From: Candidatus Ventricola intestinavium
GTDB taxonomy: Bacteria; Bacillota; Clostridia; Christensenellales; Aristaeellaceae
DNA: 5,305 nt
Assembly: GCA_018715105.1 (NCBI GenBank)
Contig: DVMG01000096.1
Span: 1-5,305 of the forward strand
Direction: 5' to 3'
The translations under genes were made by a program, and so were the position numbers. The number at the start of each line of letters is the position of its first letter. Positions within the stretch are counted from its first letter, which is position 1. The notes beneath the pieces were generated by a model. It saw only the letters and a list, made by a program, of their open reading frames with translations, was not told the origin of the DNA and did no database searches. Below are positions 1 to 5,305 of this stretch, piece by piece.

Positions 1-163
1 GGATATTGATTTGGAGCGCACGAAGGCGTTTGATGAGCTGAAAGGGGAACTCTCTGACATCGCGCTTGATATCGCATCCCAGGTCATGGAGCGCGAGATT
101 CGTCAGGAAGACCATGAGGCGTTTATTGATGCGCTGATCAGCAACGTGGGGGATGTGTCATGA
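1..163 (+). CDS. atpF: ATP synthase F0 subunit b, C-terminal end (5' part outside window)
   Basis: Subunit b is the membrane-anchored peripheral-stalk protein that, with delta, stops the alpha3beta3 head from turning with the rotor. Only the last 53 codons are visible, read from base 2 to the TGA at 161-163. The N-terminal membrane helix and most of the long coiled coil lie left of the window. The visible part is charged and helical, running from DIDLERTKAFDELKGEL through IALDIASQVMERE to the end IDALISNVGDVS. The pattern of an alternating charged helix followed by 'hydrophobic-A-x-x-hydrophobic-A' and 'RE(I)' near the C-terminus is typical of b subunits, where this end binds delta. The stop overlaps the atpH start as ATGA, which supports translational coupling. 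The identity rests on this short tail plus its position directly before atpH, and the fit is good. Confidence 0.9.
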   Translation, partial: DIDLERTKAFDELKGELSDIALDIASQVMEREIRQEDHEAFIDALISNVGDVS

Positions 164-702
164 CAGAGATGAGCGCCCTTTATGGCAGAGCGCTTTATGC
201 GCTTGCCCAGGAAACGCACAAGGAAGAAATTTTCCTGACTCAGCTGCGCGGCACATTGTTCATCCTCAGACAGGTTCCGGATTATATGCGCCTGATCGCC
301 AATCGGGCCGTCCCCAAGGCCGAACGCCTGTCCCTGCTGGATGAAGCGTTTGGCGGCAGAGTGGAGCCTGATTTTCTATCCTTTTTGAAGCTTCTGTGTG
401 AACACGGTCTCTTTTTGTCCGTGGAAAAGTGTGTAGACGCGTTTGTGGAAGCATACCATGCGGATCATGGCATCGTTCGGGCGACGGCGATCAGTTCGGT
501 TCCGCTTGATGAAGGTCGCCTCACACGCCTTCATCAGGCCCTTGAAAAAAAAGCGGGAAAACAAGTTGAGCTGAGCGTGAAAGTGGATCCGTCTGTCCGT
601 GCGGGCATGCGTGTGGAAATGGAAGGAATCCGCTATGACAACACGCTTTCATCCAGGATGGAACGCCTGCGCCATGCGCTGACAGAGGGAACGCTCTCCT
701 GA
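160..702 (+). CDS. atpH: ATP synthase F1 subunit delta
   Basis: Delta (OSCP homologue) sits on top of the F1 head and joins it to subunit b, completing the stator. The protein has 180 residues, the usual length for bacterial delta. Residues 1-105 form the helical N-terminal domain, opening with the family-like 'Y-G-R-A-L-Y-A-L-A' at 8-16. Residues 106-180 form the b-binding C-terminal domain, ending in the conserved pattern G-M-R-V-E-M-E-G (149-156) followed by a short linker and R-M-E-R-L (166-170). The first ATG at 160 is preferred: it overlaps the atpF stop by 4 nt and has a purine-rich GGGGGA (148-153) six bases upstream. The ATG at codon 4 (169) is a less likely alternative. Delta is the least conserved F1 subunit, but operon position and the C-terminal motif make the call firm. 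Confidence 0.97.
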   Translation: MTEMSALYGRALYALAQETHKEEIFLTQLRGTLFILRQVPDYMRLIANRAVPKAERLSLLDEAFGGRVEPDFLSFLKLLCEHGLFLSVEKCVDAFVEAYHADHGIVRATAISSVPLDEGRLTRLHQALEKKAGKQVELSVKVDPSVRAGMRVEMEGIRYDNTLSSRMERLRHALTEGTLS

Positions 703-774
703 GTGATGGAAACCCTCTTGAGCTTAAGCGATTGAAAACAGATTCAAAATGAAGAACAGAAAGCCGGTGAACCC
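703..774 (+). promoter_or_regulatory. Intergenic leader of atpA, with ribosome binding site
   Basis: This 72-nt gap is much larger than the other gaps in the operon (overlap, 14, 30 and 6 nt). It is A-rich from about 731 to 763, and a GGTGA (766-770) lies four bases before the atpA ATG, which fits the 3' part of a GGAGGTGA-type ribosome binding site. An inverted repeat AGAGGG (684-689) / CCCTCT (713-718) brackets the atpH stop and could form a 6-bp stem with a 23-nt loop. A perfect 8-bp palindrome GCTTAAGC lies at 722-729. An 11-codon reading frame starts at an ATG at 749 and ends at a TGA (782-784) inside atpA. An A-rich, open leader would suit the need for three alpha per delta, but that is inference. 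I see no convincing internal promoter. Confidence 0.4.
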
Positions 775-2286
775 ATGGATCTGAAACCCGAAGAGGTTTT
801 GAAAATCATCAAGACCCAGATCAAACAGTATGACCAGAAGATCAGGCAGGATGAAACGGGCACCGTCATCCTCGTGGGCGACGGCATTGCCAGGGCCTGT
901 GGCCTTGAAAAATGCATGGCCAACGAGCTGGTTGAGTTTGAAAACGGCGAATATGGCATGGCCCTCAATCTGGAAGAGGATTCCGTGTCCATCGTGATTC
1001 TGGGCAGCGATGCCGGGCTGCATGAGGGCAGTGTTGTCAGGCGGACGGGACGCGTGGTTTCTGTGCCTGTCGGCGAAGCGCTGATCGGACGCGTGGTCAA
1101 TGCGCTCGGCCAGCCGGTGGACGGCAAGGGAGCCATTTCCACCACCCAGACCCGCCCCATCGAGAGCCCTGCTCCGGGAATCATTGAGCGCCGGAGTGTC
1201 AGCGTGCCCCTGCAGACGGGCATCAAAGCCATCGACAGCATGATCCCGATCGGACGTGGACAGCGTGAGCTCATCATCGGCGACCGTCAGACGGGTAAAA
1301 CCACCCTAGCAACCGATACCCTCATCAACCAGCGCGGGCAGGATGTCCTCTGTATCTATGTCGCCATTGGGCAAAAGAATTCCACGGTGGCCCAGCTGGT
1401 GGAACAGCTTACCCGTGCAGGCGCGATGGAATACACCATCGTTGTCAGCGCAACGGCTTCCGAACTGGCCCCGATGCAGTATATTGCGCCCTATGCCGGT
1501 TGCGCGATGGGAGAATACTTTATGCATCAGGGCAGGGACGTTCTGGTGATCTATGACGATTTGTCCAAGCATGCGGTGGCCTATCGCGCTTTGTCGCTGC
1601 TGATTCGCCGCCCGCCGGGACGGGAAGCCTATCCGGGCGATGTGTTTTATTTGCACAGCCGTCTGTTGGAGCGTGCCGCGCGTCTTTCGCCCGAATACGG
1701 AGGGGGCAGCCTGACCGCTCTGCCCATCATCGAGACACAGGCGGGCGATGTCTCTGCGTATATTCCAACCAATGTGATTTCCATCACAGATGGGCAGATT
1801 TTTCTTGAAAGTGAGCTGTTCCACGCAGGGGTCATGCCCGCCGTCAATCCGGGCATTTCGGTCTCCCGCGTGGGTGGAAACGCACAAATCAAAGCCATGA
1901 AAAAGGTGGCCGGACCGCTCAAGCTGATTTACAGCCAGTATCGCGAACTGGAGAGCTTTGCGCAATTCGGAAGTGATCTGGACGCCGACACAAAGGCCCG
2001 TCTTTCTCAGGGAGAACGTGTGGTGGAGGTGCTCAAGCAGGGCCGCAATCAGCCGGTCCGTGTGGACAAACAGGTCTGCCTTCTTTACGCCGTCATCCAT
2101 CATTACCTTGACGAGGTGCCGGTTGAGCGGGTTGCGCGCTATGAGCAGGGGCTTTATGCCCGGCTCGACGCGCAGCATGCGGATCTTCTGAAAGAGATCC
2201 GCTTAACGGGCAGTCTTGAAAAAGAGACGGAACAGAAGCTTGTTTCCGCTCTTGACCAGTATACAAGGGACTTTCTTGCCCGCTAG
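775..2286 (+). CDS. atpA: ATP synthase F1 subunit alpha
   Basis: Alpha is the non-catalytic nucleotide-binding subunit of the alpha3beta3 hexamer and lends an arginine finger to the catalytic sites at the interface with beta. The 503 residues match the family length. In order: the N-terminal helix that contacts delta (about 1-25), a beta-barrel domain (about 26-95), the nucleotide-binding domain (about 96-375) and the C-terminal helical domain (about 376-503). The Walker A motif GDRQTGKT is at 169-176, including the Gln and Lys typical of alpha. The Walker B strand LVIYDD is at 257-262, the conserved RRPPGREAYPGDVFYLHSR begins at 278, and the alpha/beta signature PAVNPGISVS is at 355-364, followed at once by the arginine finger R365. 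Q172 in the P-loop and the absence of a catalytic Glu distinguish it from beta. The start at 775 follows GGTGA and gives a normal N-terminus. Nothing looks broken. Confidence 0.99.
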   Translation: MDLKPEEVLKIIKTQIKQYDQKIRQDETGTVILVGDGIARACGLEKCMANELVEFENGEYGMALNLEEDSVSIVILGSDAGLHEGSVVRRTGRVVSVPVGEALIGRVVNALGQPVDGKGAISTTQTRPIESPAPGIIERRSVSVPLQTGIKAIDSMIPIGRGQRELIIGDRQTGKTTLATDTLINQRGQDVLCIYVAIGQKNSTVAQLVEQLTRAGAMEYTIVVSATASELAPMQYIAPYAGCAMGEYFMHQGRDVLVIYDDLSKHAVAYRALSLLIRRPPGREAYPGDVFYLHSRLLERAARLSPEYGGGSLTALPIIETQAGDVSAYIPTNVISITDGQIFLESELFHAGVMPAVNPGISVSRVGGNAQIKAMKKVAGPLKLIYSQYRELESFAQFGSDLDADTKARLSQGERVVEVLKQGRNQPVRVDKQVCLLYAVIHHYLDEVPVERVARYEQGLYARLDAQHADLLKEIRLTGSLEKETEQKLVSALDQYTRDFLAR

Positions 2287-2287
2287 G

Positions 2288-2298
2288 AAGGGGGAGGA
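2288..2298 (+). promoter_or_regulatory. Ribosome binding site of atpG
   Basis: A strong purine run, AAGGGGGAGGA, starts two bases after the atpA stop. Its GGAGG core (2293-2297) ends only three bases before the ATG at 2301, which is tight, while the AAGGGGG part (2288-2294) is six bases away. The alternative ATG at 2316, which would give the common MKDIK start, is 18 bases from the GGAGG core and therefore poorly placed. This favours the start at 2301. Confidence 0.65.
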
Positions 2299-2300
2299 CG

Positions 2301-3155
2301 ATGGCAGGCGCATCCATGAAGGACATTAAGCTGCGCATCAGAAGTGTGGAAGGCACCATGCAAATCACAAAAGCCATGGAGCTGGTCGCTTCCTCCAAAC
2401 TCAGGCGGGCCAAGGCGCGCCAGGAGCGCTGCCGTCCCTATTATACACAGCTGAAACGGACGCTTGATAACATTGAAGCAACGGCGCTTGATTTTTCCTC
2501 TCCTTTTCAGAGCGGGCGGCCGCTTAAAAAGCGGTGCCTCGTTGTCATCGCGGGCGACAGAGGGCTGGCCGGCGGCTACAACAGCAATGTCTTAAAAGCC
2601 GCATGCGAAAGGATGGCGGATGGGGTTCCCGCGTGTGTTCTCCCCATCGGCAGACGTGCGGTGGATTTTTTCAAACATCGCGGGATGGAAATCGTGACGG
2701 AGGCCTTTGCAGAGGCTGCGGGCGTTTCCATTGCGGATTGCTTTTCCATCGGCAGTCTGGTATCCAGGGGCTACCTGGAAGGCCAGTATGATGAAGTGGC
2801 CGTCGTCTACACACAGTTTGTTTCCATGCTTGTGCAGACGCCTGCAGCCGAACATCTTCTGCCGCTCCGTTCATCCGGGCCGCAGAGCGCATCCGGCGTT
2901 CACTCCCTTACGCTTTACGAGCCAAGCCCCGCGGCGGTATACGATGCCATTGTGCCAAATTATGTTGCGGGCATGCTGTATGGCGCCCTGTGTGAGTCGG
3001 TGGCCAGCGAGTTGGGCGCGCGGCGCACGGCCATGGATTCGGCCAGCAAAAACGCGGAAGAGATGATCGAGGATTTAAACCTGCGTTACAATCGGGCACG
3101 GCAGGGGGCCATTACGCAGGAAATCACAGAAATTGTGGCAGGCGCAGAGCATTGA
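2301..3155 (+). CDS. atpG: ATP synthase F1 subunit gamma (central rotor shaft)
   Basis: Gamma is the asymmetric shaft that turns inside the alpha3beta3 head and links the c-ring to the conformational cycle of the catalytic sites. It has 284 residues, normal for bacteria. The N-terminal coiled-coil helix holds the family pattern MKDIKLRIRSVEGTMQITKA (6-25) followed by M-x-L-V-A-S-S-K-L-R-R-A (26-37). The central Rossmann-like domain starts near 79 with the conserved GDRGLAGGYN (85-94). The C-terminal helix carries MDSASKNAEEMIEDL (245-259), then YNRARQ (263-268) and ITQEITEIVAGAEH (271-284). There is no chloroplast-type redox insertion. The last residue is His, where the family signature as I remember it allows Ser, Ala, Lys or Arg, so a strict motif scan might miss it. 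The gene lies 14 nt after atpA and 30 nt before atpD. Confidence 0.98.
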   Translation: MAGASMKDIKLRIRSVEGTMQITKAMELVASSKLRRAKARQERCRPYYTQLKRTLDNIEATALDFSSPFQSGRPLKKRCLVVIAGDRGLAGGYNSNVLKAACERMADGVPACVLPIGRRAVDFFKHRGMEIVTEAFAEAAGVSIADCFSIGSLVSRGYLEGQYDEVAVVYTQFVSMLVQTPAAEHLLPLRSSGPQSASGVHSLTLYEPSPAAVYDAIVPNYVAGMLYGALCESVASELGARRTAMDSASKNAEEMIEDLNLRYNRARQGAITQEITEIVAGAEH

Positions 3156-3185
3156 TTCCCTGCGCAAACAGGAAGGAGCAACGTT

Positions 3186-4592
3186 ATGGCTCAAGGAAGC
3201 GCCGGCATCGTGACTCAGGTCATCGGCCCGGTTCTGGATATCAAATTCAGGGAGGGGGAGCTTCCGGCTCTGCTTCATGCCATTGAGGTAGAGAGCGGCG
3301 GAAGAAGCCTTGTTGTAGAAGTCGCCCAGCATATTGGGGATGACACGGTGCGCTGCATTGCCATGAGCAGCACGGATGGCCTGGTCAGAGGCGCAAGAGC
3401 GGTGGACACCGGTTCCCCCATTGCAGTTCCCGTAGGGGAAAAGTGTTTGGGGCGGATCTTTAATCTGCTGGGCGAGCCGATCGATAACCAGCCTTCACCC
3501 GAAGGGGTTGAGCGCTGGCCCATTCACCGGTCAGCGCCTCCTTATGACGAGCAGGTGACCTCTGCCGAAATGCTGGAAACCGGCATCAAAGTCGTCGACC
3601 TGATCGCCCCGTATGCCAAGGGTGGAAAGATTGGCCTGTTTGGCGGTGCGGGCGTGGGAAAAACCGTGCTGATCATGGAATTGATCAACAACGTTGCCAG
3701 GCAGCACGGCGGCCTGTCCGTCTTTGCGGGGGTCGGCGAGCGCACGCGTGAAGGAAACGACCTGTATTATGAGATGAAGGAGAGCGGGGTCCTTAGCAAG
3801 ACCGCCCTTGTTTACGGCCAGATGAATGAGCCGCCTGGAGCACGTATGCGCGTGGCGCTTTCCGGCCTGACGATGGCGGAGTATTTCCGCGATCGGGATG
3901 GACAAGACGTTCTGCTGTTTATTGACAACATTTTCCGCTTTACGCAGGCCGGTTCCGAGGTTTCCGCGCTACTGGGGCGTATGCCCAGTGCGGTCGGATA
4001 TCAGCCGACGCTGGCCACGGAGATGGGTGCGCTTCAGGAGCGGATTACTTCAACCCGTCGCGGTTCCATCACCTCCGTGCAGGCCGTTTATGTGCCCGCA
4101 GACGATCTGACGGACCCTGCTCCGGCAACCACGTTTGCCCATCTGGACGCGACGACGGTGCTCTCCCGGGCGATATCCTCCCAGGGCATCTATCCAGCCG
4201 TGGATCCGCTGGAATCAACCAGCCGTATTCTCAGCCCGGAGGTGGTGGGAGAAGAGCACTATCGTGTGGCGCGCGATGTGCAGCGCATTCTCCAGCGATA
4301 CAGGGAATTGCAGGATATCATTGCCATCATGGGCATGGATGAGCTTTCTGAAGAGGATAAGCTCACGGTGGCCCGAGCCAGAAAAATTCAGCGGTTCCTC
4401 TCCCAGCCTTTCAGCGTTGCGGAGCAGTTTACCGGCATGGAGGGCCGTTATGTGCCCGTGAAGGAAACCATCCGGGGATTCCGGGAAATCATTGAGGGAC
4501 GCCACGACGATCTGCCGGAGAGCGCGTTCCTGTTTGTCGGCACCATTGAAGAAGCCGTGGAAAAGGCGGACAGGAAGGGCGAAAAAGGGTGA
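3186..4592 (+). CDS. atpD: ATP synthase F1 subunit beta (catalytic)
   Basis: Beta holds the catalytic sites that make ATP from ADP and phosphate, or hydrolyse it in reverse. The 468 residues match the family. The beta-barrel domain is about 1-80, the nucleotide-binding domain about 81-365 and the C-terminal helical domain about 366-468. The Walker A motif GGAGVGKT is at 153-160 and the catalytic glutamate is E185 in GERTREGND (184-192). The Walker B motif is LLFIDN (243-248), with R251 in IFRFTQAGSE just after. The adenine-stacking Tyr is expected at Y302 in VYVPADDLTDPAPATT. The signature PAVDPLESTS is at 337-346, and the complete DELSEED lever that pushes on gamma is at 385-391. GGAAGGAG (3171-3178) lies seven bases before the ATG and fixes the start. 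The tail ends in a short basic stretch (DRKGEKG). All catalytic residues are present. Confidence 0.99.
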   Translation: MAQGSAGIVTQVIGPVLDIKFREGELPALLHAIEVESGGRSLVVEVAQHIGDDTVRCIAMSSTDGLVRGARAVDTGSPIAVPVGEKCLGRIFNLLGEPIDNQPSPEGVERWPIHRSAPPYDEQVTSAEMLETGIKVVDLIAPYAKGGKIGLFGGAGVGKTVLIMELINNVARQHGGLSVFAGVGERTREGNDLYYEMKESGVLSKTALVYGQMNEPPGARMRVALSGLTMAEYFRDRDGQDVLLFIDNIFRFTQAGSEVSALLGRMPSAVGYQPTLATEMGALQERITSTRRGSITSVQAVYVPADDLTDPAPATTFAHLDATTVLSRAISSQGIYPAVDPLESTSRILSPEVVGEEHYRVARDVQRILQRYRELQDIIAIMGMDELSEEDKLTVARARKIQRFLSQPFSVAEQFTGMEGRYVPVKETIRGFREIIEGRHDDLPESAFLFVGTIEEAVEKADRKGEKG

Positions 4593-4598
4593 GCCGGC

Positions 4599-5000
4599 AT
4601 GAATACGTTCCACCTGAAAATCAGCACGCCGGATGGTCTTCTGTTTGACGGCGAGGTGCAGCGCCTTCGCGCCCGTATGATTGACGGCGACGTATGCCTG
4701 CTGGCGCGCCACATCAACTATGTATCCGCCGTCGGCGCAGGAGAAGCGGCTCTTGTTCTGGAAGATGGGCAGACGCGCCGGGCCGCATGCATAGGGGGCA
4801 TGCTTGCGATGATCGACAATGAAGCGACGCTGATTGCTACCACGTTTGAATGGGCGGATCAGATTGATCTGAGCCGCGCAGAGCGTGCCAGAGAGACGGC
4901 AAAAGCCCGCATCGCAGCGGCGGGAAACGATCCTCGCGAGCTCATGCTCGCGGAGGCCAAGCTCAAGCGGGCGCTGGTGCGCATCAGCGTGAAGGCATGA
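4599..5000 (+). CDS. atpC: ATP synthase F1 subunit epsilon
   Basis: Epsilon binds the foot of gamma and the c-ring, couples the two motors, and in many bacteria inhibits ATP hydrolysis when its C-terminal helices extend. It has 133 residues, as expected. The N-terminal beta sandwich (1-84) includes STPDGLLFDGEV (9-20), a His at 38 in the usual loop, and GG at 66-67. The C-terminal helical hairpin (about 90-133) is full length, so the inhibitory arm is kept. IDLSRA (89-94) fits the I/L-D-x-x-R-A motif linked to ATP binding in Bacillus PS3 epsilon, and R124 and R128 fall near its second-helix arginines. The loop at 30-38 (GDVCLLARH) lacks the proline often seen in G-x-L-P-x-H. The gene starts six bases after atpD, with GGGTGA (4587-4592) overlapping the atpD stop as ribosome binding site, so coupling is likely. 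Confidence 0.96.
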   Translation: MNTFHLKISTPDGLLFDGEVQRLRARMIDGDVCLLARHINYVSAVGAGEAALVLEDGQTRRAACIGGMLAMIDNEATLIATTFEWADQIDLSRAERARETAKARIAAAGNDPRELMLAEAKLKRALVRISVKA

Positions 5001-5040
5001 CGCCCGCCTGATGCGGCTCCGGTCCTCTTCCCGGTCATGC
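4995..5040 (+). terminator. Structured 3' end of the atp operon, possible weak terminator
   Basis: GCATGAC (4995-5001, containing the atpC stop) is an exact inverted repeat of GTCATGC (5034-5040). Inside this 7-bp stem lie two small GC hairpins: CCGC (5004-5007) / GCGG (5013-5016), and CCG (5019-5021 region) / CGG (5032-5034 region), the second competing for one base of the outer stem. A rival fold pairs GCATCAG (4981-4987) with CTGATGC (5008-5014). No T-run follows at once: the nearest is five T at 5057-5061, 16 bases on. It is therefore not a textbook intrinsic terminator. It may act as an mRNA 3' end structure or a poor terminator. Confidence 0.3.
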
Positions 5041-5097
5041 TCTGAAAATTCTCCCGTTTTTCATCATTCCGAAACACAATTTGCGCAGTTCGTAAAT

Positions 5098-5129
5098 GCG
5101 CCTGATGTATCATCCCTTCTGTCAGGCGC
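5098..5129. repeat. Perfect inverted repeat / hairpin
   Basis: GCGCCTGA (5098-5105) and TCAGGCGC (5122-5129) form a perfect 8-bp, GC-rich stem, extendable by a G-U pair at 5097/5130, with a 16-nt loop. No T-run follows on the + strand, and reading out on the - strand also gives none, so it does not look like an intrinsic terminator. It could be a folded RNA element, an operator, or a barrier to read-through. Confidence 0.5.
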
Positions 5130-5144
5130 GAAGAGCACAAAGCG

Positions 5145-5203
5145 CAGATTGCTTGAGGGAATTTCAATCTGAGAAAATCTGCTCCGGGTTTATTCGAATC
5201 TGC
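5145..5203. repeat. AATCTG repeat cluster with about one-turn spacing
   Basis: AATCTG occurs at 5166-5171, 5176-5181 and 5197-5202, and its complement CAGATT at 5145-5150. The start-to-start distances are 21, 10 and 21 bp, close to whole turns of B-DNA. The first and second units also form an exact 7-bp inverted repeat, CAGATTG (5145-5151) / CAATCTG (5165-5171). The second and third direct copies extend to AATCTGC and match GCAGATT at 5144-5150. The cluster ends just before the candidate -10 element of the next gene. A regulator-binding array is one reading, and alternative RNA hairpins another. Confidence 0.35.
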
Positions 5204-5206
5204 AGG

Positions 5207-5212
5207 TTATAT
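5207..5212 (+). promoter_or_regulatory. Candidate -10 element for the terminal gene
   Basis: TTATAT lies 48 bp before the start codon at 5261 and is the best TATAAT-like hexamer in the gap. No good TTGACA-like -35 box lies 16-18 bp upstream, where the sequence is CCGGGT-like. The promoter is therefore weak, depends on an activator, or is not here. Confidence 0.2.
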
Positions 5213-5244
5213 CATGAATGTCCCCTTGCAAAAAAACGAGTATG

Positions 5245-5251
5245 AAGGGAG
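5245..5251 (+). promoter_or_regulatory. Ribosome binding site of the terminal gene
   Basis: AAGGGAG lies nine bases before the ATG at 5261. The nearby ATGs at 5214, 5218, 5242 and 5253 are out of frame with it. The site supports 5261 as the true start even though only 15 codons are visible. Confidence 0.65.
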
Positions 5252-5260
5252 AATGTTACC

Positions 5261-5305
5261 ATGGCCAAGAATAAGCTGATTCAAGCGAATGAAAGAATTG
5301 CAGAA
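5261..5305 (+). CDS. Start of an uncharacterised protein, cut by the window end
   Basis: Fifteen codons are visible, reading MAKNKLIQANERIAE with no stop, preceded by a good ribosome binding site. The N-terminus is hydrophilic and looks like the start of an amphipathic helix. It shows no signal peptide or membrane segment. It resembles the opening of small clostridial hypothetical proteins that begin M-x-x-K-L-I-x-A-N-x-K-I and continue with repeated Y-K-K-I-E-D units, but this is from memory and the diagnostic repeats would lie beyond the window. The 260-bp gap and likely own promoter suggest it is not part of the atp operon. Function unknown. Confidence 0.6.
   Translation, partial: MAKNKLIQANERIAE

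Larger units (their letters stand above)
5001..5260. other. Non-coding region between atpC and the next gene
   Basis: I see no credible gene here on either strand. Reading from left to right, it holds the structured end of the atp operon to about 5040, a T-rich patch (5057-5061), a perfect 8-bp hairpin at 5098-5129, a cluster of AATCTG repeats at 5145-5203, an AT-rich stretch around 5207-5213 that could be a -10 element, and the ribosome binding site of the next gene at 5245-5251. The 9-mer CGCCTGATG occurs twice (5005-5013 and 5099-5107). The region most likely combines the end of one transcription unit with the promoter of the next. Confidence 0.6.

Noticed and set aside
722..729. Perfect palindrome GCTTAAGC before atpA
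   Set aside because: Eight bases with no loop are too short to support an operator or hairpin alone. It is mentioned only as part of the leader.
744..1277. Open frame of 177 codons on the - strand opposite the atpA start
   Set aside because: It is a low-complexity Ser/Pro/Arg/Thr-rich translation typical of antisense of a conserved gene.
1306..2178. Long open frame of 290 codons on the - strand inside atpA
   Set aside because: It lies wholly within a clearly functional alpha gene, its protein is rich in His, Arg and Gln without family features, and long antisense frames are expected opposite GC-rich coding sequence.
2707..3066. Open frame of 119 codons on the + strand in another frame of atpG
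   Set aside because: It overlaps the intact gamma gene, and its composition (Arg, Pro, Trp and Cys rich) is that of an out-of-frame translation.
4215..4712. Open frame of 165 codons on the - strand across the atpD end and atpC start
   Set aside because: It is a shadow of two well-supported genes, with no recognisable motif and no promoter or ribosome binding site that stands out.
5044..5062. GAAAA / TTTTC pairing ahead of a T-run as a terminator
   Set aside because: The stem is five bases and all but one pair are A-T, far too weak for an intrinsic terminator.
1..5305. A mobile element, CRISPR array, RNA gene or novel system in the window
   Set aside because: I found no direct-repeat array, transposase or integrase, tRNA- or rRNA-like segment, or gene of unusual composition. 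The coding part is a complete, conserved housekeeping operon section.

Overview
The window carries most of an F1Fo ATP synthase (atp) operon, all on the + strand. In order it holds the 3' end of atpF (subunit b), then complete atpH (delta), atpA (alpha), atpG (gamma), atpD (beta) and atpC (epsilon). A non-coding gap of about 260 bp follows, and then the first 15 codons of an unrelated gene that runs off the window. The order b-delta-alpha-gamma-beta-epsilon is the classic bacterial F-type layout. Subunits a and c, and most of b, would lie to the left.

The organism looks like a moderately GC-rich Firmicute, probably of the Clostridia. This rests on the style of the alpha, beta and gamma proteins, on strong GGAGG-type ribosome binding sites before most genes, and on the clostridial look of the last gene's N-terminus. 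It is an inference from remembered family sequences, not from a search. The H+ or Na+ preference cannot be judged because subunits a and c are absent.

Region by region: 1-163 is the b-subunit tail, whose stop overlaps the atpH start by ATGA. 160-702 is delta. 703-774 is the only sizeable gap inside the operon, a partly A-rich leader to alpha. 775-2286 is alpha, 2301-3155 gamma, 3186-4592 beta and 4599-5000 epsilon, with gaps of 14, 30 and 6 nt. 5001-5260 holds several inverted repeats and a cluster of short repeats spaced by about whole helical turns. 5261 begins the next gene.

The genes work together as one rotary machine. Alpha and beta form the catalytic hexamer, gamma is the rotor shaft, epsilon is the rotor-bound inhibitor, and delta plus b form the peripheral stalk that holds the hexamer still. 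All key catalytic residues I could check are present, so the enzyme looks functional. I see no undescribed system here. The most unusual material is the downstream non-coding region, and the signals there are modest.
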